A DNA stretch of 64,000 nt from an uncultured Anderseniella sp. (GTDB lineage Bacteria; Pseudomonadota; Alphaproteobacteria; Rhizobiales; Aestuariivirgaceae), in contig CANKYU010000007.1 in NCBI GenBank assembly GCA_947488295.1, positions 93,250 to 157,249 on the forward strand. The letters are read 5' to 3'. A model generated the notes under the pieces. That model searched no databases and had not been told where the DNA came from. It saw only the letters and a program-made list of their open reading frames with translations. The position numbers were made by a program, and so were the translations under genes. Below are positions 15,733 through 23,380 of the stretch, one piece after another. Numbering within the stretch: position 1 is the first letter of the stretch; each line of letters starts with the position of its first letter.

Positions 15733-16188
15733 TCAGGTGCCAGCCAGCAGCGATGTGTCCGCGGCCACGAACTCGACAGTATTACCTTCCGGGTCCTGGA
15801 TGAAGATGCCGCGCCAGCCGATCCAGTCGAACACCTGCACCTTGTAGTCGATAGCGTTGTCGCCCAACCACTTCATGATCGCGTTCTGGTCGTCAAAAGC
15901 CACGGACAGCGCCAGATGATGCAATGACGACTTCGCACCGGTCTCAGGCGCGTTTGAGCCACTCGGATGCAAGTCGGGGCGGCCAGCACTGTTGTGAAAC
16001 AGAGCCAGAACTGTTGTGTGCCCGCCAAATCCGGCGCAAATCCTGAAAAATGCAATGCCGGCATCGCGTGTATCACTCAACACGTCCAGGCCGACAATAT
16101 CCCGGTAGAATTCAAACATGGCATCCATGTCGGAACAGCGAATGGCGATTTCGCCCAACTGGCGAACCTTGAACGGTGGGCGAGGCAT
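15733..16188 (-). CDS. VOC-superfamily (glyoxalase/bleomycin resistance-like) protein
   Basis: A 151-residue protein with the paired beta-alpha-beta-beta-beta modules of the vicinal oxygen chelate fold. The N-terminal module starts at LGEIAIRCSDMDAMFEFYRD, and the second at LHHLALSV and ends IQDPEGNTVEFV. Potential metal ligands are His in SSLHHLAL and Glu in NTVEFV. GAGGAG lies 9 nt before the ATG at 16188; a TTG at 16197 is too close to that site. It converges on the SDR gene with an 18-nt gap. Reaction unknown. Confidence 0.82.
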   Translation of the reverse strand: MPRPPFKVRQLGEIAIRCSDMDAMFEFYRDIVGLDVLSDTRDAGIAFFRICAGFGGHTTVLALFHNSAGRPDLHPSGSNAPETGAKSSLHHLALSVAFDDQNAIMKWLGDNAIDYKVQVFDWIGWRGIFIQDPEGNTVEFVAADTSLLAGT

Positions 16189-16259
16189 GTCCTGCAACTC
16201 CTCTATCTTGCCGGCAGTTGAGCAAATTCACCGCACCAGGTCCACCGCTCTGACAGTGA

Positions 16260-16790
16260 TCATTCCTCCGGCATTGTGATGCCCGGCCAATCCCCGGTCA
16301 CCTCCGCCTGCACCGGCCGTTCAAGAAACGTCGACAGCGTAATATAGCTCTTCGTGGTGCGCACACCGGCAAGTTGATACAATTGCGACAACAGCAGTTC
16401 CAGAGAGTGTGCATCGGCGGTGCGCACCTTGATGATCATGCCGCTATCTCCGGCAACAGAGTGCATTTCCTCCACCTCGGGAAAGTCGGCAATCTGCATC
16501 AGTTTCCTGCTCTTGCCCCAGCCTTCGAACTCCACGTGAACGAATGTCAGCAACGGCTTGCCGATAGCAGGTCCGTCCAGGCTCACGGTTGTTTGCTTTA
16601 TGACGCCTGACTTGCGCAGCCGTTTGACCCGCTCGTGTACCGCCGGGGCGGAAAGCCCGACGATTTCTCCGAGCCTGGCGTAGGAACAACCGGAATCGGC
16701 GACCAATGCACCTAATATTTTTCGGTCAAACGGGTCCAGACCTGACTTCACCGCAACCTTGTGCTGAACAGCATTCGCATTTTCATTCAT
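16260..16790 (-). CDS. Lrp/AsnC-family transcriptional regulator
   Basis: A 176-residue feast/famine regulator. The N-terminal helix-turn-helix is in LDPFDRKILGALVADSGCSYARLGEIVGLSAPAVHERVKRL, followed by the ligand-binding RAM domain (LLTFVHVEF, MIIKVRT, LELLLSQLYQLAGVRTTKSYI). Such proteins sense amino acids and often control a neighbouring gene. The divergent partner across 86 bp is a RidA-family gene, so this regulator probably controls it along with itself. Confidence 0.92.
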   Translation of the reverse strand: MNENANAVQHKVAVKSGLDPFDRKILGALVADSGCSYARLGEIVGLSAPAVHERVKRLRKSGVIKQTTVSLDGPAIGKPLLTFVHVEFEGWGKSRKLMQIADFPEVEEMHSVAGDSGMIIKVRTADAHSLELLLSQLYQLAGVRTTKSYITLSTFLERPVQAEVTGDWPGITMPEE

Positions 16791-16876
16791 TCGCTAATTT
16801 CCGATTTCACCTGACGTTTAGTCGGCATAATCTGCATAAATCCGAACGAAATCAATACATATTGAGGGTCAGGTTA

Positions 16877-17260
16877 TTGAAAATACAGCAAGTAAACGCA
16901 CCGGATGCACACAATCTGAAGACCGGGTATTCCCAGGCAATGGCCGTTTCTGGGGTTAGCCGCACAGTATATGTGAGCGGACAGATACCCGTCCGGCCTG
17001 ACGGAACCGTGCCGGAAAGCTTCACCGAGCAGGCGGAACAGGCCTGGGCCAATGTCGAAGCCCAGCTCAAGGCCGCCGGGATGGGGCTTGGCAACATCGT
17101 AAAGCACACAACGTTTCTGGCGGAGCGGCGCTACAGGGTCCAGAATTCACAGGTTCGCCGCAAGGTTCTGGGAGACCTGGAACCGGCGCTGACGGTGATC
17201 ATCACCGGCATATTCGACGAAGCCTGGCTGCTGGAGATTGAGGCGGTTGCTGTCGAGTAG
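16877..17260 (+). CDS. RidA-family (YjgF/YER057c/UK114) protein
   Basis: A 127-residue member of the RidA family, which hydrolyses reactive enamine/imine intermediates from amino acid metabolism or serves in related pathways. Core segments are MAVSGVSRTVYVSGQIPVRPDGTVP, QAWANVEAQLKAAGMGLGNIVKHTTFL and the C-terminal WLLEIEAVAVE. The Arg that binds the carboxylate in archetypal RidA (usually just before the C-terminal EI/EA segment) is not obvious, so it may be a non-archetypal subgroup. A TTG at 16877 with GAGGG 8 nt upstream gives a normal family length; extending farther back adds low-complexity sequence that overlaps the divergent gene. Divergent from the Lrp/AsnC gene. Confidence 0.8.
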   Translation: MKIQQVNAPDAHNLKTGYSQAMAVSGVSRTVYVSGQIPVRPDGTVPESFTEQAEQAWANVEAQLKAAGMGLGNIVKHTTFLAERRYRVQNSQVRRKVLGDLEPALTVIITGIFDEAWLLEIEAVAVE

Positions 17261-17287
17261 CCTTCCGGGCAGACCCGGCACCGCTTC

Positions 17288-18097
17288 TCAGTGATGCGGC
17301 TCAAGATCATAATGCAGGAGTTCGTTCGGAAACGGCCGGTCACCCAGAATGCGCAACACCTTAGGATCAATTCGTCCGCTGTCCAGGGAGAACAGTCCGG
17401 TCGAGTTCAGCGCGGTCCTGATGTCGATATTGCTACCGATGTACTTCCACACACAGCGCGACACATAGGGATGGCGCTGCTTGCTGGACAGACCGAATGT
17501 CACGCCGCGCAACAGTGTTACCTGACTGCGGGGAGAAGGATACAGGACCGTTTCCACGATAGCATCGTCTGCAAGGCTCTGATACTCCATGAGGAAAATC
17601 CGGTTGCCCAGCAAGGACACCTGCCCGTCATACTTGGACAGGTAAAGAGCGCCCTCTTCCGGGTCATGGGTGCGTTCGATGGTCTTTGAGCAGACCAGGC
17701 CGTCACGCTCATAAAGGTGGGTGATGGCACGCAGCACATACCTGTCCCAACTGAATGAATGGCAATGAGTAATGTAATATCCGAGATAGCGGCTGAGCGC
17801 CTTCCGGTCACCGGGAAACGCCTGCCGGAACAACTGATCCGACACCGGACCGCTGTCGCGACTGACCCTGCCTGCACGATATTCCATGCGGTCTGCAAAT
17901 TCGTCCGCAGGCAGGAACAGATCGGCCGGACGGATGGAGAAATGATCACAAATCTGGTTCAGGTTGTAGGCGGAAGGTTGCGATGCACCGGACAGATACT
18001 TGCTGAATTGCTGCCGATTGATGCCGATTGCGCGGCATACCTGAGATATGGATTTCTCGAAACTGCACAGCAGTTTCAGATTCTGGGCAATATCCAT
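17288..18097 (-). CDS. XRE-like helix-turn-helix transcriptional regulator
   Basis: A 269-residue protein. A Cro/C1-type helix-turn-helix spans about residues 15-60 (SISQVCRAIGINRQQFSKYLSGASQPSAYNL), and the rest is an uncharacterised sensory domain of about 200 residues with no recognised motif. It is divergent from the CocE-type hydrolase and second family-5 binding protein, across 183 bp, so it probably controls them. The dyad CTGA-N5-TCAG near its start (about 18099-18111) could be its site. Confidence 0.8.
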   Translation of the reverse strand: MDIAQNLKLLCSFEKSISQVCRAIGINRQQFSKYLSGASQPSAYNLNQICDHFSIRPADLFLPADEFADRMEYRAGRVSRDSGPVSDQLFRQAFPGDRKALSRYLGYYITHCHSFSWDRYVLRAITHLYERDGLVCSKTIERTHDPEEGALYLSKYDGQVSLLGNRIFLMEYQSLADDAIVETVLYPSPRSQVTLLRGVTFGLSSKQRHPYVSRCVWKYIGSNIDIRTALNSTGLFSLDSGRIDPKVLRILGDRPFPNELLHYDLEPHH

Positions 18098-18280
18098 GCT
18101 GACCCGATCAGGTAAATCTACAGTTGGGATGTCAGGTTAGCGCACACTCGACCATATCTTAAGCGAATTGTTGCGCCATCAGCATAAAACCGCGTCAGGT
18201 AGTGCGAAGCCGCGAAATTGCACCAGCCCGCTCCTGCCCCGATCATCAGGCTGTCTGACCGATCGACAGAGGCGCTTTAC

Positions 18281-20284
18281 ATGGATGTCCGCAATTACGG
18301 CTACACGATCATAGAGAACGAATGGATCGCGATGCCCGATGGTTGCCGTCTTGCCGCACGCATCTGGATTCCCGACGAATGCCACAGCCAGCCGGTTCCC
18401 GCCATTCTGGAATACCTGCCCTATCGCAAACGCGGTGGCACGGGCGCCCGCGACAACATCACCTTCGATCACTTTGCCCGCTCCGGTTATGCCGGCATCC
18501 GGGTGGACATTCGCGGCAATGGCGAGTCCGAGGGCCTGATGGAAGATGAGTACACCGCCCGCGAGCTGGATGACGGCAAGCACGTGATTGCCTGGATTGC
18601 CAGTCAGAATTGGTGCAACGGCAATGTCGGTATGATCGGCCACTCATGGGGAGGTTTCAACGGCCTGCAGATCGCCGCACTGCAACCACCGGCGCTGAAG
18701 GCGATTATCACTTCATGCTCGACCGATGACCGTTACAACGATGACATTCACTATATGGGCGGGTGCCTGAACAACGACAACACGACCTGGTCACAGCAGA
18801 TGCTGGCCTATTCCTCACGCCCGCCTGACCCGGCCATTGTCGGAGATGAATGGCGCAGCAGATGGCTGCAGCGGCTGGAAAACATGCCGATGCTGGCCGC
18901 CAACTGGCTGCGCCACCAGCGTCGCGACGAGTTCTGGAAGCACGGCTCGGTGTGCGAGGATTATTCTGACATCAAGGCTGCGGTGCTGGCGGTGGGTGGC
19001 TGGCACGACTGTTATACGAACGCCATACCTCGCCTGCTGGAAGGACTGACGTCCCCTGCCAGGGGAATCATTGGCCCCTGGGAGCACGCCTATCCGCACC
19101 TGGCACGCGTGACGCCGGGGTTTAACTTTCTCGACGAGGCGGTTCGCTGGTGGGATTTCTGGCTCAAGGGCATCAGCAATGGCGTGGATCGGGACCCGGC
19201 CCTGCGGGCCTATCTCATGGAGGCATCCGCACCGTCTGTGAAAAATGGCTTCCGGCACGGTCACTGGGTCAAGGAAGAGGTCTGGCCCGCCCCGTCCATA
19301 AAGCCGGTTGTGCTGCATCCGGCAGAAAACGCGCGGCTTGACTGCAGCCCGGGTGACGACAGCGAGGCCATCATCTCGACACCACAGGATACCGGCCTTT
19401 CATTCGGCAACTTCTGCCCCGGCATGCGGGTCGATGACGAACTGCCGGGCGACCAGCGCGACGATGATGCAAAGTCAGTGCTGTTCGAGACGGCACCGCT
19501 TGAAGAGTCTTTGACCATTCTGGGGTTTCCGGAGCTTCAACTTGAGATTGCCTGTGACAGACCGGTCGGATTTGTCGTGGCGCGTCTGTGCGATGTTGCG
19601 GCGGATGGGGCGAGCACGCGGGTGTCGCACAATCCCCTCAATCTCACTCACCACAGTTCCCATGAGGTGCCCGAGAGCCTGCAACCCGGCAAGTTCTACA
19701 AGGTGAAATTCAAGCTGTGTGCCGCAGGTTACGTATTTCCCAAGGGACACCGAATCCGGCTGGCGTTGTCATCGACGTACTGGCCCGCCTTATGGCCGGC
19801 GCCGGAAACAGCAGTGCTCACCTTGCGCCTTGCCGGCAGCAGTCTCACCCTGCCGGTCAGGCAATCATCGGCCAGCGAAATTACCCTGCCACAAACATCG
19901 GCACTGCCCGACAACGGTTTTACGATCCTGCGGCCGGCCGGCAATGAACGGGTTTGGGAGCGCGACAACCAGACCGGTGCGGTCTTCATGGAGATCCGTG
20001 ACGACCTCGGTCGCCAGCTTGATGAAGCCAATGGCCTGGAGAGCGACAGCCAGGCGCGGCACTCCTACTGGATCAAACCCGATGACCCTTTGTCTGCGCG
20101 CACGGAAGGCGCCTGGACGTTCGAATTCCAGCGCGGAGACTGGCAAGCGCGCACCGAGACACAGACACGCATGACGAGCACCGCAACCAGTTTCCGGCTG
20201 CAGGGATATTTGCGGGCATTTGAAGGCGACCAACTGCTGTTTGAGAAGAAGTGGGATGAAGAAATCCCGAGAGACCATGGATGA
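18281..20284 (+). CDS. CocE/NonD-family alpha/beta hydrolase (X-Pro dipeptidyl-peptidase-like)
   Basis: A 667-residue hydrolase of the S15/CocE family, which includes cocaine esterase, glutaryl-7-ACA acylase and X-Pro dipeptidyl-peptidases. The nucleophile is Ser122 in GHSWGG. A His in GPWEHAYPH is a candidate triad residue, and a C-terminal jelly-roll (X-Pro-type) domain begins after about residue 410. ATG at 18281 has an AGAGG site 9 nt upstream. Only 56 nt separate its stop from the binding-protein start, and an ATGA overlaps the stop, so the two form an operon for uptake and cleavage of an ester, amide or peptide. It has no signal peptide and is probably cytosolic. Confidence 0.87.
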   Translation: MDVRNYGYTIIENEWIAMPDGCRLAARIWIPDECHSQPVPAILEYLPYRKRGGTGARDNITFDHFARSGYAGIRVDIRGNGESEGLMEDEYTARELDDGKHVIAWIASQNWCNGNVGMIGHSWGGFNGLQIAALQPPALKAIITSCSTDDRYNDDIHYMGGCLNNDNTTWSQQMLAYSSRPPDPAIVGDEWRSRWLQRLENMPMLAANWLRHQRRDEFWKHGSVCEDYSDIKAAVLAVGGWHDCYTNAIPRLLEGLTSPARGIIGPWEHAYPHLARVTPGFNFLDEAVRWWDFWLKGISNGVDRDPALRAYLMEASAPSVKNGFRHGHWVKEEVWPAPSIKPVVLHPAENARLDCSPGDDSEAIISTPQDTGLSFGNFCPGMRVDDELPGDQRDDDAKSVLFETAPLEESLTILGFPELQLEIACDRPVGFVVARLCDVAADGASTRVSHNPLNLTHHSSHEVPESLQPGKFYKVKFKLCAAGYVFPKGHRIRLALSSTYWPALWPAPETAVLTLRLAGSSLTLPVRQSSASEITLPQTSALPDNGFTILRPAGNERVWERDNQTGAVFMEIRDDLGRQLDEANGLESDSQARHSYWIKPDDPLSARTEGAWTFEFQRGDWQARTETQTRMTSTATSFRLQGYLRAFEGDQLLFEKKWDEEIPRDHG

Positions 20285-20340
20285 ACAACCGGGCGGCGAC
20301 TGCACGACGGAAGTTACGGATAAACCAAAGGGAGAAGATC

Positions 20341-21939
20341 ATGACATTCGACAATGAACGGCACGCACAATGGCTGATCGGCCAGATGCAGAAAGGCCGC
20401 CTCTCGCGGCGGGAGTTTCTCGGCAGGGCGGGCGCACTGGGCATTGCGGCCACACTGGGAACCAGCATGATCGAACGCGCCCTTGCTGCTGAACCGAAAA
20501 AAGGCGGTCACATGCGCCTCGCCATGGGCCACGGCGCCACCACCGACACCCAGGACCCGGCAGTTATTGAAAACGGACTGCAGTGGGTCGTGGCCTATGC
20601 CGTGGCCAACACGCTGACCGAACTGGCACCCAATGGCGACCTGCTGCCAGCCCTGGCAACCGAATGGTCGGCAAGCCCGGACGCCAAGGTCTGGACATTC
20701 AAACTGCGCAAGGGTGTGGAGTTTCACAACGGCAAGACCATGACTGCCGATGACGTGATTGCCTCCATGAACCACCATCGCGGCAAGGACACCAAATCCG
20801 TCGGCAAACCCATTCTTGCACCGGTGACCGACATTCGCGCCGACGGGCCGGACACCGTTATCTTCGAGCTTTCCGGCGGAAATGCCGACTTCCCGTTCAG
20901 CTTCAACGAGGCGACGTTCGGCATCTACCCGGCCAAGGCTGGCAAGATAGACTGGCAGGCCGGCGGATCGGGCGGCTACATCATCAAGAACAATGATCCC
21001 GGTGTCAGGGTCGATTTCGAGCGCAATCCGAATTACTGGAAAGACGGAGCCGCCCATGCGGACAGTGTCGAGCTGTTGTCCATCATCGATTCCACCGCAA
21101 GAAACAATGCATTGCTCACCGGCGCAGTCGACGCAATCGACCAGGTCGATCTGAAAACGGTTGCCCTGATGTCGCGCAACCCGGCCATCGTCGTGGAGGA
21201 AGGCGTCGGACCCCTGCACTATGTCATGCCCATGCAGATAGACGTGGCACCGTTTGACAACCTGCACCTGCGCAAGGCGCTGAAACATGCCATCGACCGG
21301 GAGGAAATGGTCAAGAAAATACTTAACGGTCATGGCAGGGTCGGCAACGACAACCCGATCGGACCATCATACCGGTATTTCGCCGAAGACCTCGAGCAGA
21401 CCACCTATGACCCGGACAAGGCCAAATTCCACATGCAGAAGTCGGGCCTGGGAGATATTACTCTCGACCTGAGTGCGTCTGATGCGGCGTTCTCCGGCGC
21501 CCTTGACGCCGCTCAGCTGTTTTCTGCGTCTGCCAAAAACACGGGCATCAACATCAATGTGGTTCGCGAACCCAATGACGGTTACTGGTCAAACGTGTGG
21601 CTGAAGAAACCATGGTGCACCAGTTACTGGGGCGGTTATGCAACCGAGGACACCATGTTCACGACCGGTTACGCACCGGATGCTGCGTGGAACGAAACAC
21701 GCTGGAAGGACGAAAAGTTCAATTCGCTGCTGGTCTCCGCCAGGGCGGAACTGGACACCGACAAGCGCAAGACCATGTACCACGACATGCAGAGGATGCT
21801 GCGCGACGACGGTGGTGTCATCGTGCCGATGTTCGCCAACGGCGTGTCCGCCCGCAACAAGAAGATTGCCCACGGCGATATTTCCTGGGGCCGCGCCTTT
21901 GACGGCCGCCGGATCATGGAACGCTGGTGGATGCTCTAG
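20341..21939 (+). CDS. ABC transporter substrate-binding protein, family 5
   Basis: A 532-residue exported binding protein with a Tat-type signal (RLSRREFLGRAGALGIAA, cleavage probably near RALAAEP). It is a clear paralog of the protein at 4334-5926, sharing EPKKGGHM, the KVWTFKLRKGVEF segment, NHHRGKDTKS and the LRKALKHAIDREEMV helix. ATG at 20341 has a GGGAGAAG ribosome site; another in-frame ATG at 20281 overlaps the stop of the hydrolase gene but lacks a site. It probably delivers the substrate of the CocE-type hydrolase. Permease and ATPase genes are absent nearby. Confidence 0.9.
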   Translation: MTFDNERHAQWLIGQMQKGRLSRREFLGRAGALGIAATLGTSMIERALAAEPKKGGHMRLAMGHGATTDTQDPAVIENGLQWVVAYAVANTLTELAPNGDLLPALATEWSASPDAKVWTFKLRKGVEFHNGKTMTADDVIASMNHHRGKDTKSVGKPILAPVTDIRADGPDTVIFELSGGNADFPFSFNEATFGIYPAKAGKIDWQAGGSGGYIIKNNDPGVRVDFERNPNYWKDGAAHADSVELLSIIDSTARNNALLTGAVDAIDQVDLKTVALMSRNPAIVVEEGVGPLHYVMPMQIDVAPFDNLHLRKALKHAIDREEMVKKILNGHGRVGNDNPIGPSYRYFAEDLEQTTYDPDKAKFHMQKSGLGDITLDLSASDAAFSGALDAAQLFSASAKNTGININVVREPNDGYWSNVWLKKPWCTSYWGGYATEDTMFTTGYAPDAAWNETRWKDEKFNSLLVSARAELDTDKRKTMYHDMQRMLRDDGGVIVPMFANGVSARNKKIAHGDISWGRAFDGRRIMERWWML

Positions 21940-21964
21940 ACCCTGCAGGCTCTTTGTGACCTGT

Positions 21965-21989
21965 CTCTCCCGGCTGCACGCCGGGAGAG
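21965..21989. terminator. Perfect 10-bp hairpin between convergent genes
   Basis: CTCTCCCGGC, loop TGCAC, GCCGGGAGAG. It lies between the binding protein gene (+) and the small membrane protein gene (-). No T tract follows on either strand, so termination would be weak or the hairpin may only protect 3' ends. Confidence 0.5.
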
Positions 21990-22010
21990 GTATCGGCAGG
22001 TGCTCTGCTG

Positions 22011-22451
22011 CTATTGTCGGCGCAGTCGTCCGGTCATTTTCAGGCCATCACGGATGTTGAGCCCCATCAGCGTCAGGTTCAGTCCGCCTGCGACCAATTC
22101 CAGCGACTGGACGAGATAAAACTGCATATCAAAGCTGTCCGCTGCAGCCTTCGACTGGAGATAGAAGGCCGCCGGTAAAAGGATCAGCAATCCGTTCAGG
22201 GCGATAACCGGCATCCGCTTTTTCTTGGCCGCGGCAGGCGCGTCGCGGCGGCGCTTTCCCATGACCATGCCTGAGGCGCCGACAATCACCATGGCCGGGA
22301 TCAGCACGAACATGCCGTTGAGGATCATGGTCTTGACTGCAGCAACCATCTCTTTCGAACCGAACAATTCACTGATCGCCGTCGATGACCAAAAAGTCGC
22401 AATGGCGAGAAAACCGATCAGGCCGGCAGCCGCATGTATTTTGCTTTTCAT
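22011..22451 (-). CDS. Small membrane protein of unknown function
   Basis: A 146-residue protein with about four hydrophobic segments (AAGLIGFLAIATFW, MFVLIPAMVIVGASGMVMG, VIALNGLLILLPAAFYL, LVQSLELVAGGLNLTLMGL) and a basic loop KRRRDAPAAAKKKR, which predicts a cytoplasmic side. No family recognised. GGAAGGA precedes the ATG. It follows the monooxygenase-like gene by 20 nt on the same strand and is probably co-transcribed with it, opposite a MarR gene that may regulate both. Confidence 0.75.
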   Translation of the reverse strand: MKSKIHAAAGLIGFLAIATFWSSTAISELFGSKEMVAAVKTMILNGMFVLIPAMVIVGASGMVMGKRRRDAPAAAKKKRMPVIALNGLLILLPAAFYLQSKAAADSFDMQFYLVQSLELVAGGLNLTLMGLNIRDGLKMTGRLRRQ

Positions 22452-22471
22452 CGAACTCGTCCTTCCATTGA

Positions 22472-22840
22472 TCAGGCGGTGCAGTGGTTTTCAACGGCCA
22501 GCTTCCTGAACAGGTGCGGCCTGGTAACTGCACTGTCGGGATAGTCGTTTATGCGGCGCAGGAACTCCGGATTGGTGAACGCGGCGCGGAAGCTCGCAAC
22601 ATCCTGCCAGACGGCGTAATTTAGATAACTGGAGCTACCGGCAATTCCGGCGTGCAACTGGGTGGAGATGTAGCCTGGCTGGGCCTTCATGAAGTCGGCG
22701 TCGTGTGCCCAAGCCTTAAGGAGCGCAGCTTCGTCCGCCGGATCAACCGTGAACAGGTTGATCAGGACAATTGGCCCTTCTTCGGATTTCATCTGATCTG
22801 CCAGGCTTACAACTGTATCGAGTTCTTCAATTTTCAACAT
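22472..22840 (-). CDS. Antibiotic biosynthesis monooxygenase-like (dimeric alpha/beta barrel) protein
   Basis: A 122-residue single-domain protein with the ABM-type layout: IVLINLFTVDPADEAALLKAWAHDADFMKAQPGYIS, then LNYAVWQDVASFRAAFTNPEF. Such proteins act as cofactor-free monooxygenases, haem-degrading enzymes or stress-related proteins. ATG at 22840 has GAAAGGA 9 nt upstream. It faces the marR gene across a short region holding two perfect palindromes (22873-22911), so it is the likely main target of the MarR protein. Confidence 0.75.
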   Translation of the reverse strand: MLKIEELDTVVSLADQMKSEEGPIVLINLFTVDPADEAALLKAWAHDADFMKAQPGYISTQLHAGIAGSSSYLNYAVWQDVASFRAAFTNPEFLRRINDYPDSAVTRPHLFRKLAVENHCTA

Positions 22841-22872
22841 TGCCGGTTCCTTTCGGTGCTTGTTCAATCATT

Positions 22873-22911
22873 TATATAGCATGCTATATACTATTGCATA
22901 GCATGCTATGC
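22873..22911. promoter_or_regulatory. Two tandem perfect palindromes, probable MarR operators
   Basis: TATATAGCATGCTATATA (22873-22890) and GCATAGCATGCTATGC (22896-22911) share the core ATAGCATGCTAT. Their centres are 22 bp apart, about two helical turns, so two dimers could bind the same face. The pair lies between the monooxygenase-like gene and the marR gene. Confidence 0.8.
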
Positions 22912-22928
22912 AAGTGCTAATTCACGCC

Positions 22929-23360
22929 ATGGCCTTTGAGAAAGAAACATCCGCCGGGTATCTCGCCAATCACATGGCACGCCTGTTTGCCAAAGGACTG
23001 CAACAGCGCATCGCGCCGCTCGGCATCGTTACCGGCCAGTTCCCGATCTTGCTGGAATTGTGGGAGAAAGACGGAACGACGCAGAGCGAATTGCTGGCAA
23101 AACTCGATATCGAGCAGGCCACGCTTGCCAACACGCTGACCCGCATGGAGCGCAACGGCCTGATCAGGCGCACCAGGCATCCGGCCGATGCGCGTTCACA
23201 ACAGATCTGGCTGACGTCAAAGGCAAAGGATATCAGCAATGACGCATATCAGGCCGCACAGGATCAGAATGCTCAGGCCCTGTCCGGCCTGTCCCAGAAA
23301 GAACGGGCTGAATTTCTCGATTACATGAGCCGGGTCATCGGCGCCATGCGTCAGGACTAG
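22929..23360 (+). CDS. MarR-family transcriptional regulator
   Basis: A 143-residue winged-helix regulator. DNA-recognition elements are TTQSELLAKLDIEQATLANTLTRMERNGLIRRTRHPADARSQ, flanked by dimerisation helices. MarR proteins usually repress a divergent gene and release DNA on binding a phenolic or other small ligand, or through Cys oxidation; no Cys is present here. ATG at 22929 (MAFEKETS) is chosen; an upstream ATG at 22908 lies inside the second palindrome. Neither has a good ribosome site, so the mRNA may be leaderless. It probably represses itself and the divergent two-gene unit. Confidence 0.9.
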   Translation: MAFEKETSAGYLANHMARLFAKGLQQRIAPLGIVTGQFPILLELWEKDGTTQSELLAKLDIEQATLANTLTRMERNGLIRRTRHPADARSQQIWLTSKAKDISNDAYQAAQDQNAQALSGLSQKERAEFLDYMSRVIGAMRQD

Positions 23361-23380
23361 CGCCATCTTTCGGCATTCGG

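Noticed and set aside
16706..16876. N-terminal extension of the RidA gene by 57 residues
   Set aside because: It overlaps the divergent Lrp/AsnC start region and does not match the RidA fold, while a TTG with a good ribosome site gives the normal length.
20314..21333. Long minus-strand reading frame opposite the second binding protein
   Set aside because: Antisense shadow of a clear homolog; no motif and no ribosome site.
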